DNA of 64,000 nt. Source: Brachionus manjavacas. Its lineage: Eukaryota > Rotifera > Eurotatoria > Ploima > Brachionidae. A program made the translations under genes and the position numbers. Below are positions 32,325 through 47,300 of this stretch, one piece after another. The notes under the pieces were generated by a model, which saw only the letters and a program-made list of their open reading frames with translations, was not told the origin of the DNA and ran no database searches. Positions within the stretch are counted from its first letter, which is position 1, and each line of letters starts with the position of its first letter. The stretch lies in the NCBI GenBank assembly GCA_019054805.1, contig JAHQIY010000001.1, forward strand, positions 2,246,501 through 2,310,500, in the 5' to 3' direction.

Positions 32325-35300
32325 GTAAAAAATTCATTTTTACATAAATTTATTTAACTTTATTTAATTTAGCAAAGATTATTCAAACATCAGCAATTCA
32401 ATTTACCAGAATCAATCCATCAGCGTAATAAACAAAAATTGGACGAAGAAATGAAACAAAAGCAGGTTCAGAGTTCACAATACAAGAAAATAAAACGCGA
32501 TTCAATGGAGACAAAAAAACTAGAAGTAGAAGTGGTAGAAGAACTTGGCGAGGACGCATTCAAAAAAGAATCCTCTCTAGATAGCCACACAGACATGGAA
32601 AGACAGGTAACGTTTGTTCCTAGACCTCCGCCTCCGAGGGAAACACAACCAACTCCGGTCAGTAAGAGACATATCAGAGGGGCCAAGATTCCGCCAATTG
32701 CACCAAAAGTTAATTTTGACGGCGAAACAAACATGCTTGTTATTTTCGACACAATAAGGCAACAACCTTCGGGATTTTTTTTATATCTCAGTCACATATA
32801 TCCTAAAAATTCGAACAATTATAACTTTTATAATGTCAAGTAAAATTATTTAAAACTTTTTTTGGAATTTTTTTAAATTAATTTTTGCCAGAGTGGTTAA
32901 TTATGTAAATTGTAACAAAGATGAGTATTTTACAATTGGACAGAATGGTGTATGCCACTTCTGTGCGGGGGAAGAAATTGAATATACATCTTTGGAGCGA
33001 TGGGAACAAGAATACAAATTATACCTTAAGTTAATTAAGGTAATTATTTTTTATTATCTATTTATTATTTATTAATTACAAAACTCAACAGGCTAGTGCC
33101 AAAAATACCAAAGGGTTCAGTAGAAATAGGAAAGAGCAATCTTTTAAAAATAAAATTTATATATACAATGTATTTTTAAAATAATGATAAAAATTTGTTT
33201 AAAAAATTTTTACAATTTTAATGAATATAAATTTTGATTATTTTTTGATTTGATTCAAGATTAGGGTCACATACTGAAAGCTTGTGAAAAATTATTTAAA
33301 AGTTTTTTCGCCGTGCTTGTTTAATGATTTGGTATTGTATTTTGAAAATAAAAAATAAAAACGTTTTAAAGTCCTATGAAATAATTATCATTTAAATAGA
33401 GAATGCTAGATTTTATACAAAATATTTTTATTTTGATTTAATCAGTAGTATTTAAAGGTTTAAAATAATTAAGTCTTTGTCAATCAAAATGATCGACTTT
33501 GGCGAAGAAAGTTTTTTCTTGAGCTTAATCAAACTTTTAAAAAAGTTTTAAAGAACAGCAACACCTATAATAGAAGTTCATGATTAAATGTAAATTTAAA
33601 ATCTAAATTTTTAGTTTTAAAAAAAGGTTTTTTTATAATTATTTTTATTTTAATAAATGATTACATTTTATTGAAAATCTAAATTGATATTTTTAAATTT
33701 TTCAGTTTTTAACTTAATATGGATTTCTAAATTTTTCAAATAGAGATTTTAGAAGAATCAATTAAATATCAAGTTGAAAAAAAATATTATTTTTAAAATT
33801 AAAATAATAAGCAATTTATGTTTAATTAGAACAAAATTTAAAAATGCTTATTTCAACATTTTTATCAAGATTTTAATCTTTTTGTTTTGATCATGTCATG
33901 ATGATCATTAACTTCAAGTAGCCCCATTCAAAGGTCTTTTTTTTTTACAATTTTTCAATTTTTTTCATTTATTCAATTATTTTGGCAAATTGAAATCTAT
34001 GATCAATATTAACTGATCTTGCTCAAAAATAATTAAAAAGAAAGATTTTTTAGTGTTTTTTCATGATAAAATTTGATGCATAGAAATATTTATATGTTAA
34101 ACAGATTATGTTCAACGACAATCAAATATTTTTAATAGTTCAGCATCAATTTATTTATTAAAATTTAAATTTAACGCTTCATAGGCAGTAAAAAATTAAA
34201 TTAATACAAAAATAAAAAAAATTCATAAAATTAAATAAAGTTAAATTAACTTTTTACATCAAGTAAACCATTTAATTGATCATATAAGTAAAAAAGAAAC
34301 TTTTTCGACTCTTGTACACTTTGATTAGAGTCATTACGAATTAAATCAATAAAACTTAGAAAAATTTTTTCAGAAATCAAAAATACTTAAAATATTTTTA
34401 AAAAAAAAATTTTAAATATGATCAAAAGATGTTTTTAAAATTTTCTTTATTGATTAAAAAGTTAAAAATTTTTCTCAATGATCAAACAATTATGAATCTA
34501 CAAAAAATAAATAATTTTAAATAATTTTTATTTTAGTTGAATGTGTTTTTTAAATTTCGTCAATGGAAAGCATTTAATGTGTGGCATGTCAACGTAAGAG
34601 ATAAACGCGTCAAATTTTCACGCAAAGATCTGCAAAAAAATTTGTTCATTTTGAACGATGTAAAAATTAATTAAAAAAAATAAAAGTAAATTTTAAGCTT
34701 TATTTAAAGTCCTTACGGCCAGCTCTTTTAAATATCCGCGAGATGTGCTACCGCATATCAAACATGAGTTTGTGTAAGATAGAAATGGGCAAGACATACA
34801 CACTGAGCGAATTCAAGGACACACAATTTGAACAATTGAAGCAAGTGTCAAAACGTTTGGCTGAATTTCGTGATTTGGTCAAGGACGTTGTTTCAAGTGC
34901 TTGCAAAAGCGCTCTCTTCGAAGCTGGTTTCACTCCGGACAACTACATTAACGAGTCCGAAACTCCAATACCAGACACAGGAGCTCCTGGCACAGCCTCG
35001 AGCTTCATGCAAAGCAACTATAACATTGACATATATGGTCAGGCTCCGGACAAAATGACCTACACTGATCAAGCTCAAAAGCGAAAAGAATGCCAAAGAC
35101 TTACTAAGTAAAATTTTAATTTTTTATTCTAAATGACTAATAAATTTAATAAAATATTTTTTTATTAAAAGCTTTATAAGAATGGCTGATTATTTAATAG
35201 TGGGCACACTGCACGTGCTAGCAGTCAATTCGGTTCAGAGTTTGCTGAATTATTTTACTGAACAATTGGAGAATACTCCTAGTCTAGAGGAAATACAAGC

Positions 35301-38300
35301 TACCAACAAAATGCCAGAAAAACGAGACTCGGATGACATAGAGCCGGTACCTGAGATAAAAAAAGAAGCAACACTGATCATGACAGACAAAGACGAGGAA
35401 AAAGATGAGGAAAAAATGATTCCACCTCTTTACATATCCGAGCTTGTGCTTGAAATTGATTCATTGACTTTTAGGCCTGATTTGGACCAATTTAGAGAAA
35501 CAATTGGAGAAATAATTCAGCAATTCAAGGATACATTGCTTCAAGTTGAAAATTTAGTTCCGGACAAATATTTTGATCCGTTTACTAGGCCAATAATAAA
35601 TCGAAAGTTTGAGGAAAAAACTTGTGGCGAGGGTCCCAAATTGGACATTATGTTCGAAGATGATCAGCATCTGAAGAGTCAGGAGAATAAATGCCGCGAA
35701 TGTTTGAACGCTGCGTTCAATGCGGCTCAGCAGTATGCGGACACGTTTGAACCTTATAGGATATTTTACCGTGAAAATGAGGAAACAGATGTGGATAAAA
35801 TACGAACTGAAGAGCATAGTGTTGAATTCTTTGCCAAATCATTGCAAAAGTATCACTTGGAAGAAGAAATGGTCGAGATTATTGTGAACAAGAGACACTT
35901 GGGAATGTTGTTGGTAGATGCAAATGAAATGAAAAATAAACTAACTCCTAATCCGGTTCGATGTTTGGATGTGGTCAATGATATTTTGCCGCAAATTGCC
36001 AAACGAAGAACAGATTCGTTAATTGCCGAATCCCAGGAGGCGACATTTAAACTTGAGTACAAACCAAATACTACAATTGAGTATGTAGATGCACTAACGT
36101 TTTTGGAACAAATTCAAGAAAGAGTATGCTTTATTTTTATCCAAAAAATTCTCTCCAAATATCAAGATTTATTAATAATTTATTTATTCAATTTTTAACA
36201 TTATAAAAGTTGACTTTTTTGATAATATCAATTGAGAAAATTAAACAAAAGTTAAATTTTAAATTATTTTAGATAATGTCTCTTGAAATTTAATTTATCT
36301 TTTTACTAAAAGAGATTATTTAGTCAAAAAGCTATTTCAACATCAAAATTTAATAATTAATTAAATTAAAGCAATTTAAATTGGCTTTTAAGCAATTACT
36401 CATAATCAGACAAAATAGACCAAATCAAAATATGAATGTTTTTACTTTATCTGGTCAGAGTTGACCAAAAAAATTTTCCTTTAATGAATTGAGACAACCA
36501 TTTTTATCTAGAAAATAAATTGAATAATTAGATGTGAGTTAAAGAATTAAATAATTGCATTAGAACATAGAATACAGAAAATTCGCATAGAAAAAAATGC
36601 TATTAATGAATTTCAAAATTTGATTTTAATTTTTTTTTAAATTAAGTGAATTTTTTTTCTAGGCTTTTTTACAAAAATACATATTAAAAATTTTTCTAAT
36701 TTTTTCTAAAAAATTTAAACAATTTTTTACCATTATTTACTCTAAAAAAAATGAATTTTACTAAAATTTACGTGAATTTTGTATTTTTTTCTATAAATTT
36801 TTTGAATGAAAAATTTTGAAATTTTAATAAAATCTCTGTTTTTTAAGAAAAACGTCAAAATTCCTCAATACTTTTGTTTTTACAACAATTTACGTAAAAT
36901 TTTAAATTTTACCATATTTTAAGTAGAATAAGGTAAAATGCAAAGTGCAGAACACCACTGTGTTTTAAATCTTTATTTGGAAATTTATTGAAAATAAACG
37001 AATTAAAAAAATTTTTGATTGATTAATCTTTTAAAATTAGATCGATCCTTTGGAAAAAGAGGCGGAAATTGTGAAAGAAATGTACGAGTTGATCGAAGAG
37101 TACAAGGTGCCGTGTCCGCCCGAAGACTTGGTTGTCTACAATACCCTTTTCAACACAATACAGCTGAGCCGCAACGCAATAGACAAAGCATTGACCGAAA
37201 AAGACTCGAACATCGCCAAATTTTGTTCCACATTGGACAAGGACATTTCCTCATTGACTGACGAATGTCGTCAAATAAAACTCCAGGCTCAATCGCCTAG
37301 TATCTTAGATCCCGAGGCCGACAAAGAAACAACCAAAAATCTCCTAGCTAAATTGATTTCAGAAATCGAAGTCTTGCAGCGAACTGCTCAAACTTACAAA
37401 ATTTATCAGAAAAACTTCAAAGTGGAGGTGACAAAATTTGACGAGCTAGAGGAAACAATAGGTGAAATAAAGCTTAAAGAATTGCTGTGGAATTCAATAG
37501 ACGAATGGGACAATTATTTCAATGAATGGAAAGAAATGGACTTTGAAAAAATAGAACCCGGAAGCTTGACTCAAACAGTGAACATTTACGGCAAGAATGT
37601 ATATCAGATTGAAAAAGGCCTGCCGCCAAACAATCTAGTGCCATTGCTAAAGCAGCGTGTTGAGGATATGCGCAACAAAATGCCCATGATAACCGACCTG
37701 AGAAATCAATTTCTAAAAACTCGTCACTGGGACGTAATTCACGAAGTGATCGGCTTCAAGCCCACTAAGGAAGCGCCGCTCAATTTGGGCAAGCTGCTTG
37801 AAATAAATGCGTTTGATCACGCGGAAAAAATCCAGGAAATAAGTGGTCAAGCCAGCAGTGAGGCTAGTTTGGAGACAATACTGAAAAAAGTTGAAGATTC
37901 GTGGAAGTCGCTTGATTTTGTTGTATTGCCGCACAAAGACACCAAAGATGTGTTCATACTGGGTGGTACAGATGAAATTCAGCAAAATTTAGATGACAGC
38001 ATAATCAATGTGTCCACAATTGCCAGCTCTAGACACGTTGGCCCCATAAAACCAAGGGTGGACGATTGGCAGCGAAACTTGGATCTATTCACAAAGACGC
38101 TGGACGCTTGGCTGGTCTGTCAACGTGGTTGGTTGTATCTGGAGAGTATATTCTCGGCACCTGACATTGTCAAACAATTGCCCGCTGAGGCAAGGATGTT
38201 TTCCAATGTGGACAAATCATGGAAAGACATAATGAGAAAAGTTAACAAAATACCACTAGCCATTCGTGCAGGTACACAACCGGGCTTGTTGGAGACCTTT

Positions 38301-41300
38301 CAGAACAATAATTCTCTATTAGACCAGATAATGAAGTGTTTAGAGGCCTATTTGGAGAGTAAACGTGTTGTGTTCGCACGTTTTTACTTTTTATCTAATG
38401 ATGAGCTCTTGGAAATATTGGCACAGACACGAAATCCACACGCTGTCCAGCCTCATTTGAGAAAGTGTTTTGATGCTATTAACAAGCTTGAATTTGCTGG
38501 CGGCACAGGTCAGCCGGGTCAAGATGAAGCTGCGGCAGCCACAATCAGTAATGACATTTTAGCTATGCTATCACCTGAAGGAGAGCGCGTGTCACTTGGC
38601 CGCAGCTTAAAAGCTAGAGGTAATTTTTTATTTATTTTTCTAGTCCAAAAGCATGCCAATTGCATTAATTATTATTATTTGGCAAATTTGAGTTTATTAT
38701 CAAACTAATTATCATTTCTAAAAGTTTAAATATTAAGTCAGGATGTAAATAGTCCACTAAAAAAAATTAAGTTAATATAACGGGTGCCCAAAAATGTTTG
38801 TCCGAAATTTCAATCAAAAAAATGTCTTGATTTAATAAATAAATAAATACAGTAAAGTACGGTTATAACGAAGTTGCTGGGGGAATCAAAAAACGGTTCG
38901 TTATAACCGAACTTCGTTACATCCGAAAAAGACAAAAAAATTTTTTTTTTAAAGTTTTTATTTAATTAAAACGAATTAAAAAAGAAATAATAATGATAAA
39001 TATGAAAAAAAATTATATATTATTTTTTAAAATAATCGGAGATGGTTTTTTGTTTAACCATTAGACCCAAGATTTCATTCTCAATTGAACCCAAGCTATC
39101 AATTGATGACTCAAATTTATGTTTTGATTTTGAAAGATGCTTCCTTATTTGAATAATCATTTTTAAAGCTATCGATAAGCTTTATGTATTTTACTTTTTC
39201 ATGCAACGTAAAAACCTTACGTTTAGTTGGTTTTGTTTTTTCTAACATTTTTTTAACATAATATTTTTCCTGTTTTTTTTTAATTTTATAAAGGTTAATG
39301 TGTGATTTTTCAGAATATTAATTGATCATTAAGTAGGGATTAGTTTTAAAATTTCGGTATTCAAGAAAATTCATACTTATTTGCTGATTTCTATTATTAA
39401 AAATTAAGAAACCAATATTTCTCAAATGTATTTTTTAATATTTTCGTTATAAGCGAATAAAATTTCATTGAAAATTATCAAAAAATGCTGCGTTATAACC
39501 GAATTTTCGCTATAAGCGTACTTCGATATAACCGTAAGAAAATGTATTAAAAGTATTATTGTTCTGAACAACAGTGTTTTATTTTTCTTTATAAACGAAT
39601 TTTCGTTATATTCGTGTTCGTTACAACCGTACTTTACTGTATAGATGAAATTTTGAAAATTTGACACTTTCTACAAAATTTTATCTAGTTTTAAAAGTAA
39701 TAATATTTTTTTTTTTTTTTTGCTTTCATGTCCAGCCCTCGGAATTGACCAAATTTATTGTCAGGGGTTGTTAAATTTAAGAAAACATTTTGATGCATCA
39801 CTTTATGGAAAATTTTACCCTCATTAGACTATTCAAGCTATTAGGTATTTTTTTCTGATAAGTTTTGCAGAAGTTATGTTGGAAATACATCAAAAAATTA
39901 AGTTAGAAAATATTTTGATCAAGTTTAAATTTTGACTTGAAATTTTGCCATTTTATTAAATCGAGTATAAAATTTTAATAAGGTGAAAAAATTTAAAAAA
40001 TTTAAAGGTATTTTTCATAATTTTTTAATTTTTGAAAAGTTTTTTTAAAGAAAAAATTAAAAAGAATTTACATTTAAAAAATACAAAAATATAAAAAATG
40101 ATACTTGAATTTAAAAATGTTTTAAAATTTAAGACTACACTCCTTGTAGAAATAAATTATCTGGCTAGATGTCTAAAAAAATTTGCCAATATTATATGGA
40201 GTTGAAAAAATTGCATAAAAAATTTTTTTTTCTCAATTTTTAAATAATAATCTAGTCGAAAAATAAAAATATTTAGAAAGTCTAGTTGATAAAATCTTTG
40301 ATCAAAAATTAATAAGAAGCAAGGAATTTTAAACTAAAATTGGATATCAAATAATATCGTGTGCGAAATTGAAGTTCTTTTTTGCTTTTTTTAGCCCTTG
40401 GTGCCAAAATTTTAAAATTTTTAAAAATCACAAAAAAATCATAGTTTAAACCCTTGACTTTATTTGACGAAAATTAATTTTATCTAATTTTTAATCAACT
40501 AAATTATTATTTAAATATTAAAAAAAAAAAAATTTATGTTGTTCTATTTTGGTATCATGTTTAAAAAAGAAAAAAAATTTAAAAAAACTAAAAAGGAAAT
40601 GTGGAGGAATGGCTTGGCAAAGTGGAAGAAGCCATGTTTTCCAATCTAAAACGAATAATGAAGCAATCGCTGGCCGATTTCGAGAGTTCGGTGCGCGAAG
40701 AGTGGCTCAGCCGCTGGCCATCTCAAATAGTGCTGACCGTGTCTCAGACAATGTGGTGTCGCGACCTCACCAAAATCCTCGAATCATCGGACATGAACGC
40801 CTTGGAACAGTTCGAAAAAAAATCATTCCAAGACCTGAACAAACTGGCGCAGTTGGTGCGCCAAGAACTACCCGAGCTACTTCGCATGTCCCTAGTGTCA
40901 CTAATAACCATAGACGTGCACGCCAGAGACATAGTCACCGAGCTGGTCAAGCTAAAAGTCCAAGACGAGTCCAACTTCGAATGGCTCAAACAGCTCAGAT
41001 ACTACTGGGACCAGGAAATCGACAATTCAGTGGTGCGCATGTCCAACTCGCTGTACATATACGGCTACGAGTACTTGGGCGCCGGCACTCGCCTGGTAAT
41101 CACCCCACTCACCGACAGATGCTACTTGTGCCTAATGGGCGCTCTACAGCTGGACTTGGGCGGCGCTCCGGCCGGACCCGCCGGCACCGGCAAGACCGAG
41201 ACCACCAAAGACCTGGCCAAATCGCTGGCCAAGCAATGCGTGGTGTTCAACTGCTCGGACGGCCTCGACTACAAAATGATGGGCCGCTTTTTCAGCGGTC

Positions 41301-44300
41301 TGGCTCAGTCGGGCGCGTGGTGCTGCTTCGACGAGTTCAACCGCATCGACATCGAAGTGCTGTCGGTGATAGCGCAGCAGCTGATCACGATCAAGAACGC
41401 CAAGGCGGCCAAACTCTCTCGCTTCATATTCGAGGGCCGCGAAATAAAGCTGGTGATGTCGTGTGCCGCCTTCATCACCATGAATCCGGGCTACGCGGGC
41501 CGCACCGAGCTGCCCGACAATCTAAAGGCCCTCTTCAGACCCATATCCATGATGGTGCCCGACTACAAGCTCATCGCCGAGGTGATCCTGTACTCGGAGG
41601 GCTTCGAAAACTCCAAAATACTGGCGCAAAAAATGGTGCAAATGTACAAGCTGTGCTCGGAGCAGCTGAGTCAGCAGGACCACTACGATTTTGGCATGAG
41701 AGCGGTGAAGTCTGTGCTGGTGATGGCGGGCAAGTTGAAGCGCGAAAATCCGTTCATAAACGAAGACCTGGTGCTGATTCGCGCTCTCCGCGACTCCAAC
41801 TTGCCAAAGTTTTTGACCGACGACGCCTTCCTGTTCCAGGCCATAATACAGGACTTGTTCCCGGGCGTGGTGCTGCCCGAGCACGACTACGGCGAGTTCA
41901 TGAGCACCATAATCGAAGTGCAGCAGAGCCACGGCCTGCAGCCAGAGCCTGGCCAAGTCAAAAAAGTGATTCAGTTCTACGAAACAATGCTGGTCAGGCA
42001 CGGCGTCATGCTGGTGGGTCCGGCCGCCGGCGGCAAGACCACTGTGTACCAAATGCTGGCCGACACGCTCGCCAAGCTCTACGAAAAACAAATGCACCAC
42101 TACTTCTACAAGCCAGTGCACATATTTGTGCTGAACCCGAAGAGCATCAGCATGGGCGAGCTGTACGGCGAGTACAATTTGCTGACCATGGAGTGGAAGG
42201 ACGGCCTGATGGCGCTGACTGTGAGACGATGTGTCAAGGACACCACTGACCATCATCAATGGGTGGTGTGCGACGGCCCAGTGGACGCCCTCTGGATCGA
42301 GAACATGAACACGGTGCTCGACGACAACAAAATGCTGTGCTTGGCGAACAGTGAGCGCATCAAGTTCACGCCGTTCATGCACATGGTGTTCGAGGTGCAG
42401 GACTTGGCGGTGGCGAGTCCGGCAACGGTGAGCCGCTGCGGCATGGTCTACATAGACTCGAGCGAGCTCGGCTGGAGGCCCTATGTGAAGACGTGGATGG
42501 CCAAAATGGACCAAGCGCTTGCCGAACACTTGATGCCCTTGTTCGACAACAATGTGGACGATGGCCTCGCCTTTGTGAACAAAAAGTGCACGCAGACAAT
42601 GAAACAAGTGGACGTGGCCAAAGTGAGCACGTTGTGTTCGCTGCTGGACAGTCTCATCGGCGACATTGACACCAAGCTCGACGAAGCCAAGCTCAAGGCG
42701 GCTCTCACCACCACCTTTGTGTTCTGCTACGTGTGGTCCATAGGCGGCAATTTGCGCTCGAGCGACTGGGACGCGTTCGACAGCTTTGTGCGCGGCCAAT
42801 TCGAGGAGAACGGCGACGCCAAGCTGTCGTCCGGCGGCGACCTCTTCAGCTACTATGTGGACGTACAGTACCGACGGATGGACTTGTGGGAAAAAGTGGT
42901 GCCCAAGTTTGTGTACGACCCGGCAACGCCCTACTTTGACATGCTGGTGCCCACCATTGACTCGGTGCGCTACGGCTACTTGATGCAGAAGTTGTTGGCC
43001 GTGAACCGGTCGGTGTTGTTCACGGGCGAGACCGGCGTGGGCAAGTCGGTGATAGCGAGAGCGCTGCTGCTGGACATAGCCGACAAGTCGGACTATATAG
43101 CCGTGTTCTTGAACTTTTCGGCTCAGACCAGCTCCAAGCGCACCCAGGAAATGATCGAGGCCAAGTTGGAAAAGAGGCGCAAAAATGTGCTCGGCGCGCC
43201 CAAAAATAAGCGCATGATCATTTTCATCGACGACTTGAACATGCCCAAGCTGGACACGTACGGCTCCCAGCCGCCCATCGAGCTCCTCAGGCAATTCCAG
43301 GACTTTGGCGGCTTCTACAACCGGCTCGAGAGCGACATGCCCTTCACCGAGCTCAAGGACATGACCTTGGCGGCCGCTTGCGCTCCGCCGGGCGGCGGAC
43401 GCAACCCCATCTCGCTGCGGCTCATCAGACACTTTTGTATGTTCAGCATACCGGCGCCCAACGACTTCAGCCTCAAGCACATATTCAAGTCGATTACCAA
43501 TGGGTTCTTTGGCGATTTCAATGCGAACGTGAAGGCCTGTGCCGATTTGATTGTTGACTCGGCAGTGGAGATCTATGGCCGCATGAGCTCCGAGCTGTTG
43601 CCCACGCCCGCCAAGTCCCACTATGTCTTCAATCTGAGAGATTTGTCCAAGTGTATTCAGGGCGTGTTGCAGGTCAAGTCGGAGTCTGTGTCCGACAAGG
43701 ACTCGGTCGCCAGGCTCTTCTATCACGAGGCCCAGCGAGTCTTTCACGACAGACTCATCAACGAAGAGGACAAGAGCTATTTTAACACCATTTTGGCCGA
43801 AATGGCCGCCAAATACTTCTCGCAGCAAATCGAACCAACTCACTTTGTCCAAAAGCCCATCATTTTCGGAGATTTTATGAAAATGGGCGCCGATTTGTCC
43901 GAGCGCTTGTACGAAGAAATACCTGATTATGACAAGATGAAAAGCATTTTCCAAGACGTAAGTTTAAATTGGTATTTCTACAGTACTGGTCAGTGTCTTT
44001 AAGTCACAGGGCCTCTTTTGAAAGGGGTCTAATAGGTGATCAAAAAGAATTTAAAAATTTGTTACACTTAAAGTCTGGCCACTACTTTAGGCGTAGTAAA
44101 AGATAACGAATTCGTTTTTAAAATATTTATTTAATAAATAAGAGTGAATCTCAAAAACTAAAAATATAGAATAAGTAACTACAATTTATAGTGAAGTTCT
44201 TAATGCTAGATTAAGGATGAAAATAGATAAAAACTAGGAAGTAAAGCTTAATCATTCCACAATAAAAATAAATGTTTACTATACTATTATTAATTGACTG

Positions 44301-47300
44301 TTGCAATAACCGTTATAAACTGTTGTTTGATAGCGGATCTAAAATCATTACTTCTAAATATTTATGTTATCCATAAATATAAATCTACTTTTTAAAATCA
44401 ATATAAACAAAACTATGGAGAGTCGGTTATATACCGTAACAAATTTAATTCAAAAAATTATATTAAATTAAAAGTGGTTATTTGGTCATTGGAATTTAGC
44501 ATTAAAAAATGGTAAAATTTTAAAAGCTCCAAAAAAATAAAAAACGATTTTTTGCAATTTTTGGTCAAAAGATAGAATTTTTTCTTTTAGAAGTGTCAAA
44601 CAATAGAAAAATATGTATTATTTATTTATAGGAATTCAAAAAAAAAAATCGGTGCCTCTGAGTTTTGAGAACTTGTTTTTAGGTGAGCTTGAATTAATTA
44701 GAAGGTTTTGTGAAATTCAGAACTAAATCATAAAAAGAACAAAAAATAATTAAAAAAAATTAAAAAAGCTGTTTTTATAAAAGCTTAAAATTAGTTCTGT
44801 AAATGCCGCATGGAGCAACATGCAAAGTTGCATCAAAAATCAAGGTCTGCTAAATTTGCAGAGATTTTGCACATTATTAGCAGACATTGACAGTCGATGC
44901 AACTTTGGATGTTGCACCATGCTGCATTCACATTACTTATTTTAAAAAAAAAAGCTTAGTGAATTGGAAACAAAACAAAATCTTCTTCTCAAACAGACAT
45001 TTGGAATAAAGAGATTTGCAAGATTAACATAAGAATTTTTTCTTGAATAGTAGTACATATCTCAGCTTATTAATTATCTTAGCGATCATTACAAAACCTA
45101 TCAGCAAAAAAATACCTCCATGTGTAAACAATTGTCTAACTTGGAAAAAAAAATTTATAAACGTTACGGAGTTTGATCCAAGAACAACAATTGAACTAAT
45201 TGAACATATTAATTGTGAAAAAAACTACGGACTTGGTGACGTGATTACCTTTTTTTTATCTAAAATAGAAGAAAATTTTATACCAAGGATAGATAATTCT
45301 CAACAATTTAAAATTTTAAATGATATTTTAAAAATAAATTTTTTACATAACTAACTTTTGAAACTAATAATTTTTCAAAATTTACTATGTATTGAATTTT
45401 TTTTCATTTTTTTTGCCTATGAGGCTTAGATCTAATAAATAATTATAAAAATAATAATAATATAACTAATTTTAAGCTTTTTGAAAAAAAGTTTTCAATT
45501 TTTTTACAATTTGTTCTGTTCTCTTCTACTGAACTTCACAAAACCCAATTAAAGCATGTTGCATTAAATAAATTAACACTTCAGATTAAGACTAATGCAA
45601 TTAAGATTAAGGTATTAAATAATGACTATTAAAAGTGAAAATGAGTCGATAGCAAAACTTCAAATATGAAAATTATTGCAAAACAACCAGCTTGTATATG
45701 TGGTTCAGAGATAAAAATGACACAGAGTAAGCGTAATAAAAATGGTTATTTAGTAACAATATGCCAAAAATAGCAAAATCTTTTTAAAAATCCTTTTTTT
45801 ATTTTTAACAATATTACAAATTATTAAACTTTGGTCAACGCAAGTATCAATGGCAAAATCACTTGATATCATGATGTTAAATGATATTTAAAAATTAAAA
45901 ATTATATCTCTTAGAATACTTTAATAAATTCAAGAATAAAAAATAATAGCAAGAGTATAAAAAAATCAATTAAATGCTAGAGCGGTTCTTAACTAAGGTG
46001 AACGAGCTGTTTTTTTTAAATCAACTACCCCATCTTCAACTTTCTTTATAACTGAGCACAAATTTTTTTAGATTTTTAATTTTTTTTTAGTAATTTAAAA
46101 AAAATAATAACAAAACTATTTTTTATTTTATTTTTTATTTTTTTATTGATTGTTCAGGAAAAAAAGAAGAAATTGTTAGGAAGCAATTACGCAGTGGAGT
46201 TAGGTATTCGGGATATCTTTATTCGAAGCCGGCTTAATACTCTTCGACCAGTTTGAAACTAAAGGAACAAAGTAGCTTAGTCCAACCTTAACAAATCTCT
46301 CACTCAACTTCAAAAGTCGAAGTTTATTTAAGGCCTCGTGATGTAAAATGTTGGAGAGAGTATCAAATTTTATTTTTAGAATAAACCTGACGGCATAGTA
46401 TTATATAGCCTGTATTTTTTTTAATATCAATTTCAGTTTCAGTAATTTTCTAATTTGGGTTACGAATTAAAAGGATAATTGAAAGAAATTTTCAAAATTT
46501 CATAAATCATTGACACATGTCCAAATATTATCACTCACCTTAAAATATAAAAATATATCAATCGAAACTAGGAATTCAAAGAAAAAAAAATTGTATCTGA
46601 AGAGATGGTGGTTGGTCAAACCAATTTTGTAAAAGAGATGTTTTTTTTGTTTACTTATAGTATATTTGCGCTTTTACAACATGAGTTGGAAATATTTTAC
46701 AAAAATTATAGGACTTTTAATTGTTTTAGATCTATTTTTACATTTTTGACGAAAATTTGCTATTTTTTACGTAAATTTCAGTAAAAATTTGATTATTGAA
46801 AAATAATTTAAGAAAAAAATAAAATGAAAAAAATTGCAAAAATCGTTATTTGTTGGGTCTTTTAAATACTACCATTTTTTACGTAAATTTTCGTAAAAAT
46901 GTAACTTATAATGAAATATATATTGAAATTTTTGGGCCATTTTATTTACCTTTGTATTCTGGAACCTGGAAACCTTGTTCTAAATTTTGGAAATTAATAT
47001 AAAAAATTTTGATTAATATCAATTCTTTAGATTTTATCATTTTAATCATTTAAATATTTGACATGGTGAATTTCTACTTGAACTTTGTACCACCCAAATT
47101 AAGTCTCTGCAAAATCTCTGAAAGTCTGCAATGCACTAAAATTCATTAGAAAAACATCAAAATTAAATTTCAGAGATTAAATTTGGTGGTACAAAGTTTG
47201 CATCAGCTGATAAATTTTGCAGAAATATTTATAGGCTCAAAGTAAAAAATTTATTTCATTTTTAAATTTTTTTTGTTGTTCTTTGTTCCAAAATTCACAA

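Noticed and set aside
40549..42249. 566-residue plus-strand frame overlapping DNAH6 exon 8
   Set aside because: An Arg/Gln/His-rich out-of-frame shadow of the dynein AAA1-AAA2 coding sequence.
41522..43954. 810-residue open frame on the minus strand
   Set aside because: It lies wholly antisense to DNAH6 exon 8 and is a by-product of that exon's GC-rich third positions. It is rich in His, Gln, Val and Leu and shows no domain.
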